Source: Natronomonas halophila
Lineage (GTDB): Archaea; Halobacteriota; Halobacteria; Halobacteriales; Haloarculaceae
NCBI RefSeq assembly: GCF_013391085.1
Contig: NZ_CP058334.1
Location: 2,790,001 to 2,854,000, forward strand
DNA length: 64,000 nucleotides
Direction of reading: 5' to 3'
In this document: positions 59,873 through 64,000 of the stretch, in pieces
How positions within the stretch are numbered: the first letter of the stretch is position 1
Layout of the letters: each line of letters opens with the position of its first letter
Notes under the pieces: generated by a model
Seen by the model: only the letters and a program-made list of their open reading frames with translations
What the model was told of the DNA's origin: nothing
Database searches by the model: none
Position numbers and translations under genes: made by a program

Positions 59873-60817
59873 TCAGGCGACCCGCGAAAGCCACAGCGAC
59901 GGGTCGTCGAGTTCCTCGTCGGTCGGCAGGTTGTCGGGGTCCTCCCAGACGATGCCGGCCGCGGCGACGCCCCGAGCGTCGGCGACGGCGTCGAAGAACT
60001 CCTTGCCGCGTTCGTACTGCTTGCGCTTCATATCGAAGCCCAGCAGCTTCCGGATGAGACCGGAAATCGGGCCGGCGTTCTGCCGGCGGGCGTCGAGTTT
60101 CTCTCGCAAATCCTCGTATTCGCGGTCGAAGGCGCGGTCCATGACGAGTTCCGCGTAGCCCTCGACGGCGGTCATCGTCACGGTGAGTTCCCGGAGGGCC
60201 TCGCGGTCGATATTACCGGCGGCGAGGTCCGAGACGGCGTCTTCCATCTTGTCTTCGAGGTGCGGGCCGAGCCACGGGGCGGCGCCGAACTCGGCGGCAT
60301 GCGAGACCTCGTGGAAGGCGATCCAGCGCCGGAAGCGGTCGCGGTCGACGTCGAGGCTCTCAGCTACTTTCTCGATGTTCGGGTGGACGAAGTAGAGTTC
60401 GTGGTCGCCGTCGCCGAGCAGGAGGGGGTCGTACTGTCCGAGGACGTTGTTGGCGAGAAAGCCCAGCGTGACGGCCATCGACCCGGTGTTGGCGGTCCGG
60501 GTCAGCGACGGCGCCAGCGACGCCTGGGATTCGAGCGGGCCGAGCAGTCGCTCGAAGGTGCCGATGTTGGCGTCGATCCAGTGGTGACGGTTCTGAATCT
60601 GGACGCTGTGGGGCAGGTCGAAATCGATGGCGGCGGCCTCGCGAATGCCGTCGCGGGCGTCGGCCACGTCGTCGGCGTAGCCGTCGCGTTCGGCCTCCAA
60701 GAGGGTCAGATCGCCGGCGTCGGTCGCCGCGTGGGCCGCGGTGCTGACGGCGGTCCAGTCGACTGGGCCGTCGCCCTCGGTGTCGGCGACGGCGCGGGCG
60801 GCGCGAAAGAGGTTCAC
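59873..60817 (-). CDS. Zinc metalloprotease-like protein (DUF2342 family)
   Basis: The 314-residue protein has the Zn site WIAFHEVSHAAEFG (HExxH, about 167-171) with the family's later Glu in MTAVEGYAELVMD, and NIDREALRELTV. The N-terminal half is helical (DFDLPHSVQIQNRHHWIDANIGTFERLLGPL). Members were once called F420-associated or coenzyme-related, but they have zincin folds. Substrate unknown. It overlaps no other gene and is convergent with the lipoprotein gene by only 15 nt. Confidence 0.85.
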   Translation of the reverse strand: MNLFRAARAVADTEGDGPVDWTAVSTAAHAATDAGDLTLLEAERDGYADDVADARDGIREAAAIDFDLPHSVQIQNRHHWIDANIGTFERLLGPLESQASLAPSLTRTANTGSMAVTLGFLANNVLGQYDPLLLGDGDHELYFVHPNIEKVAESLDVDRDRFRRWIAFHEVSHAAEFGAAPWLGPHLEDKMEDAVSDLAAGNIDREALRELTVTMTAVEGYAELVMDRAFDREYEDLREKLDARRQNAGPISGLIRKLLGFDMKRKQYERGKEFFDAVADARGVAAAGIVWEDPDNLPTDEELDDPSLWLSRVA

Positions 60818-60908
60818 GCTTTGACTACCCTACCGGGAGCCAAAGGCCTTCCGGGTGGGTACATCGCCGTCCGCGAACGGTTTTATCATCGCCGGCCGTG
60901 GTGCCTGC

Positions 60909-61106
60909 ATGGCCTGTCCGTATCTCGACTACCGCGACGAGGGCGAGGACCGCTCGTTCGACACCGAACGCGCCTACTGTACGGCGGTCGATGCGTTCGT
61001 CCAGCCGATGCGAGCCGACATCTGCAACGACCGCTACGACCTGCATCACGCCGAGGACTGCGAGTTTTACAAGGAAGCGGCAGGGGAGGGAAGCGACGAC
61101 GCATGA
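60909..61106 (+). CDS. Cys-rich small protein coupled to BKACE copy 2
   Basis: From ATG 60909 the 65-residue protein has Cys at 3, 24, 39 and 51 (ACPYLDYRD, AYCTAVDAF, DICNDRYD, EDCEFYKEA), so a zinc or iron-sulfur site is possible. The TTTTATCATC box about 25-30 nt upstream fits a leaderless start. Its stop overlaps the start of the second BKACE gene (ATGA). The tight coupling suggests a related function or stabilising partner, which is inference. Confidence 0.7.
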   Translation: MACPYLDYRDEGEDRSFDTERAYCTAVDAFVQPMRADICNDRYDLHHAEDCEFYKEAAGEGSDDA

Positions 61107-61945
61107 GTTACGAGGCCTACCAGCGCGGCGAGCCGGTCATCATCACGGCGGCGCTGACCGGCGGCGTCCACGGCAAGGAAGCGAGCCAACACCTTCCGGA
61201 GACGCCCGAGGAAGTCGCCGAGGCGGCCGAAGCCTGCGAGGAAGCCGGCGCCAGCGTCGTCCACCTGCACGCCCGGAAGGAAAACGGCGAACGGACCTTC
61301 GAACGCGAACGCTTTCAGGAACTGACCGAGGCCGTCCGCGAGCGAACCGACCTCATCGTCCAGCACTCGACGGGCGGCACCGGCGCGCCCGACGACCTTC
61401 GGCACGAACCCCTGCGGACGGACCCGGCGCCCGATATGGCGTCGCTGGACATGGGGCCGCTCAACCGGTACCAGCACCTCACGTCGGAGAACACGCGTGC
61501 GCTCGTGGAGGCCCTCGGCGAGGAGATGCGCGAACGGGGTATCAAACCAGAGGTGGAGGTGTTCAACGGCGGCCATCTCAACGAGGTCCACGGCCTGCTG
61601 GACCGGCGGCCGGACCTGCTGGAGGAGCCGTATCACACGACGCTCATCTTCGGCGGCGGAACGACGGCGATGCCGACCCCGAAAAACTTCTTGAACCTCA
61701 TCGAGCATCTGCCGGAGGGCGCGACGTTCAACACGCTCGCGTTCGGCCCCCACCAGTTGCCATTCACGGCGATGGGTATCGTCTTCGGCGGCCACGTCCG
61801 GGTCGGCCTCGAAGACAACCGCTACTTCCGGCAGGGCGAACTCGCGACCAACGAGCAGTTAGTCGCACGGGCGGCGACGCTCGCGGAGACGCTGGAACGG
61901 CCCGTCGCCTCGCCCGACGAGGCGCGGGAGATACTCGGTTTATAA
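61103..61945 (+). CDS. BKACE family enzyme (beta-keto acid cleavage), copy 2
   Basis: The 280-residue protein is a second BKACE barrel, diverged from the 50845 gene. Landmarks: ITAALTGGVHGKEASQHLPETPEE, VVHLHARKENGERTF (His-x-His), IVQHSTGGTG, SLDMGPLNRYQHL, PEVEVFNGGHLNEVHG, and GHVRVGLEDNRYFRQGELATN with the Glu ligand. The two copies share the metal ligands but differ around the substrate site (GGTGAPDDL against GALHEPVDT), so they probably act on different beta-keto acids. Start overlaps the Cys-rich gene. Confidence 0.9.
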   Translation: MSYEAYQRGEPVIITAALTGGVHGKEASQHLPETPEEVAEAAEACEEAGASVVHLHARKENGERTFERERFQELTEAVRERTDLIVQHSTGGTGAPDDLRHEPLRTDPAPDMASLDMGPLNRYQHLTSENTRALVEALGEEMRERGIKPEVEVFNGGHLNEVHGLLDRRPDLLEEPYHTTLIFGGGTTAMPTPKNFLNLIEHLPEGATFNTLAFGPHQLPFTAMGIVFGGHVRVGLEDNRYFRQGELATNEQLVARAATLAETLERPVASPDEAREILGL

Positions 61946-62203
61946 ATCAGGCGCGATATCGTCGGTGTCGAACGCGTTTTCGTCCTCGTCGGCATCGAGG
62001 AACTTCTTCTTCGCGAGATAGGCGACCGCCGCGAGGAAGAGTAGGCCGACAACCGCAGCAAGGGCGCTGCCTTTCTTCGAACCGCCGGTTTCGGCCGGTG
62101 GCTCGTCGCTGGCGACGACGTCCTTTTCGCCGTGGCTGTAGGGGGCGTTGGCGGTCAGCGAGGAGTCATCGAGATGGACTTCGAGGAAGGTGAACTCGAC
62201 CAT
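61940..62203 (-). CDS. Small single-helix membrane protein, unknown
   Basis: The 87-residue protein has one C-terminal membrane helix (about 46-63, GSALAAVVGLLFLAAVAYLAK) followed by a basic then acidic tail (KKKFLDADEDENAFDTDD). The N-terminal part VEFTFLEVHLDDSSLTANAPYSHGEKD is polar. Its end overlaps the end of the convergent BKACE gene by 6 nt. The sequence AVAYLAKKKFL resembles haloarchaeal DUF proteins but I cannot name one. Confidence 0.7.
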   Translation of the reverse strand: MVEFTFLEVHLDDSSLTANAPYSHGEKDVVASDEPPAETGGSKKGSALAAVVGLLFLAAVAYLAKKKFLDADEDENAFDTDDIAPDL

Positions 62204-62327
62204 ACCGATGGTTCGGCGGTCGGATACTTATATACTCGTGTGACGCCGCGTGCGGCCGAACGGTCCGTAGCGGGGGTTGAGCGGTCCATGCCGGGACGTT
62301 CTTATATCCGACGCCCGAGGAGACGAT

Positions 62328-63392
62328 ATGAACGAGCGTCAACGGACGTTCCTCGACGACCTTCTGTCGACCGCTACCCCCTCGGGATTCGAGACCCCGG
62401 GACAGCGCGTCTGGCTGGATTACGTCGAGGAGTTCGCCGACGAAACCCGCGTCGACGACTACGGCAATGCCGTCGCCGTCTACGAGGGCGCCCCCGAGGC
62501 CCCCTCTATCGCGCTCGCCGGCCACGGCGACGAAATCGGCCTGATGGTCCGCGATATCACCGACGACGGCTTCCTGAAACTCACCCGAATCGGCGGGTCG
62601 GACAAGACGGTCACCCGCGGCCAGTACGTCACGGTTTACACCAGCGACGGACCCATCGAGGGCGTCGTCGGACAGGTCGCCATCCATCTCCGGGAGGCCG
62701 ACGACAACGAGTACGACGACATCAACGAGCAGTACGTCGATATCGGCGTCGAAGACGAGGCGGAAGCCCGCGAACTCGTCGACGTCGGCGACCCGATTAC
62801 CTTCGATACCGAGATAACGGACCTCGCGGACCGCCGCGTCGCGGCCCGCGGGATGGACAACCGGGTCGGCATCTGGACGGCTGCCGAGGCGTTCCGCCGC
62901 GCCGTCGAGGCCGAGCCGGACGCGACGGTGTATGCCATCTCGACGGTTCAGGAGGAAATCGGCCTCAAGGGTGCCCGGATGGTCGGCTTCGACCTCGCGC
63001 CGGATGCAGTCATCGCGACGGACGTGACCCACGCGACGGACCAGCCGGATTCGCCCGGAAACAAGGGCGGCGATATCGACCTCGGGGCCGGCCCCGTGGT
63101 CGCCCGCGGCAGCGCGAACCATCCGAAACTGGTGGCTGCGGCCCGGACCGCGGCCGACGATGATGACATCGACGTCCAGTTGCAGGCCTCCGGTTCCTAT
63201 ACCGGAACCGATGCTGACGCCTTCTATACGGCCAAGGGCGGCATCCCGTCGCTAAACGTCGGCCTGCCGAACCGCTATATGCACACGCCCGTGGAGGTAA
63301 TCGACCTCGATGACCTCGATGAGGCGGCCGACCTGCTGGCGGCGGTCGCCGCCCGCGCCGCCGAGTTCGGGCCGTTTTCGGTCGACGTATAG
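62328..63392 (+). CDS. M42 family metallo-aminopeptidase
   Basis: From ATG 62328 the 354-residue protein has M42 features: ALAGHGDEIGLMVRDI (His metal ligand), an inserted beta domain at about 80-160, AARGMDNRVGIWTA (bridging Asp), STVQEEIGLKGARM (catalytic Glu-Glu) and ATDVTHATDQPD, SANHPKLVA, with the late His in NRYMHTPVEVI. Length and order match M42 peptidases that form large self-compartmentalising shells and cut N-terminal residues. CTTATATCC at 62301-62309 is about 20-27 nt before the start, a leaderless promoter. Confidence 0.92.
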   Translation: MNERQRTFLDDLLSTATPSGFETPGQRVWLDYVEEFADETRVDDYGNAVAVYEGAPEAPSIALAGHGDEIGLMVRDITDDGFLKLTRIGGSDKTVTRGQYVTVYTSDGPIEGVVGQVAIHLREADDNEYDDINEQYVDIGVEDEAEARELVDVGDPITFDTEITDLADRRVAARGMDNRVGIWTAAEAFRRAVEAEPDATVYAISTVQEEIGLKGARMVGFDLAPDAVIATDVTHATDQPDSPGNKGGDIDLGAGPVVARGSANHPKLVAAARTAADDDDIDVQLQASGSYTGTDADAFYTAKGGIPSLNVGLPNRYMHTPVEVIDLDDLDEAADLLAAVAARAAEFGPFSVDV

Positions 63393-63459
63393 CCGCGTTC
63401 GGCCGCCGTCGCCGCCGTATGCCGGTGCGTTTATACTATCGGCGTGAGCGACTTCCAGT

Positions 63460-63645
63460 ATGACTGACCGTCCGCTCGACGTGCTCGAAGAAACGCTGGG
63501 TTCCGAAGTAAGCGTCACGCTGAAAGGCGGCGAGGTGTACGATGGCGAACTCGCCGGCTACGACCAACACATGAATCTCGTCCTCGAGGAGGGCGACAAC
63601 GTAACCATTATCCGCGGCGATAACGTCGTTTCGATAGAACCATGA
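63460..63645 (+). CDS. LSm family RNA-binding protein (archaeal Sm-like)
   Basis: The 61-residue protein has only the Sm fold: motif 1 [34 protein letters not shown] and motif 2 [12 protein letters not shown]. Archaeal Lsm proteins form six- or seven-membered rings and bind U-rich RNA. It overlaps the L37e gene by 4 nt (ATGA), a conserved archaeal arrangement. A TTTATACT box lies about 25-30 nt upstream at 63429-63436. Confidence 0.95.
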   Translation: MTDRPLDVLEETLGSEVSVTLKGGEVYDGELAGYDQHMNLVLEEGDNVTIIRGDNVVSIEP

Positions 63646-63815
63646 CCGGAGCCGGGACCCCAAGTCAGGGTAAGAAGAACAAGACGACACACGTGAAATG
63701 CCGACGCTGCGGCGAGAAGTCCTACCACAGCCGAAAGAAGGTCTGTGCCTCCTGTGGGTTCGGCAAGTCCGCCAAGCGTCGCGACTACGCGTGGCAGTCG
63801 AAGCAGGGCGAATAA
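63642..63815 (+). CDS. rpl37e: Ribosomal protein L37e (eL37)
   Basis: The 57-residue, basic protein begins [20 protein letters not shown] and has a C4 zinc site ([22 protein letters not shown]). Both length and sequence are those of the archaeal large-subunit protein eL37. It is too short for many ORF callers but overlaps the LSm gene exactly by ATGA. It is co-transcribed with LSm. Confidence 0.96.
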   Translation: MTGAGTPSQGKKNKTTHVKCRRCGEKSYHSRKKVCASCGFGKSAKRRDYAWQSKQGE

Positions 63816-64000
63816 CGCCTCGATTTTCCTGCGTTCTCCACCTCGCGTAGCCACGGCACCGTTCTGACGCGCCGAACGCCCCGCGTAGCGCCAGCGATGC
63901 GGTGGCTGTCGGTTTCGACTTAATTATACAGAATCGTGCATACACACGTCCGTGATTACCACCAAAGCACGCACGATGGAGTATGCTTTTACCCTTGGAC
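63816..64000. other. Intergenic end of window with promoter-like box
   Basis: No complete gene is seen. TTAATTATA at 63921-63929 is a TATA-like box. An ATG at 63975 (then EYAFTL) could begin a gene running off the window, but the later GCTTTTACCC may instead be another promoter for a gene outside. Confidence 0.35.

Overview
The window is a piece of a haloarchaeal (class Halobacteria) chromosome. The evidence is high GC, strongly acidic predicted proteins, many leaderless genes with a TATA-like box 25-30 nt before the start codon, Tat-type lipoproteins, archaeal type IV pilus ATPases, two TatA genes, an LSm-L37e pair, GTP cyclohydrolase III, and several small families known mainly from haloarchaea. 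I cannot fix the genus; a member of the Haloarculaceae/Natronomonas group is only a guess.

Layout. 1-9.5 kb: regulator and secreted protein, a Vms1-type peptidyl-tRNA hydrolase, a D-glutamate catabolism pair (dgcN-dgcA), a RuvC-fold protein, a four-CBS protein with an HPF-like tail, a half-size lycopene cyclase domain and an SDR. 9.6-16.2 kb: an integrated element between a tyrosine recombinase and tRNA-Thr. It carries its own MCM helicase, small zinc-binding proteins, a QueF homologue and a DpdA/TGT-like protein. This looks like a 7-deazaguanine DNA modification module and is the most interesting part of the window. 16.2-25.2 kb: GNAT, phosphoglycerate kinase, a complete branched-chain amino acid ABC transporter, GTP cyclohydrolase III and uridine kinase. 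25.2-32.8 kb: a palindrome-rich dispersed repeat (three copies), small haloarchaeal proteins, pilus operon 1, a Trm9-like methyltransferase and tRNA-Gly with nearby broken copies. 33-44 kb: pilus operon 2 with a large pilin-like adhesin, HalX response regulator and DUF7504-like partner, HD hydrolase, peroxiredoxin, two tatA genes, tRNA-Arg with a 22-bp duplicated 3' end, and a 7TM histidine kinase. 44-50 kb: cupin, ASST-like propeller protein, MBL hydrolase/MoaD-like pair, VOC protein, dehalogenase-like hydrolase and a zinc-ribbon regulator. 50.8-64 kb: acyl-CoA and beta-keto-acid metabolism (two BKACE enzymes, enoyl-CoA hydratase, acyl-CoA dehydrogenase, thiolase plus DUF35), membrane proteins, M42 peptidase, LSm and L37e.

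How genes work together. The element genes overlap start-to-stop with strong Shine-Dalgarno sequences, unlike many chromosomal genes here. The element would depend on preQ0 made by the host for archaeosine, because no preQ0 synthesis genes are present. The divergent hydratase/dehydrogenase promoters share a perfect inverted repeat, suggesting one regulator controls both arms. Both pilus operons have an ATPase followed directly by a large two-domain membrane platform protein; only the second carries a pilin-like gene. No rRNA or CRISPR array was seen.
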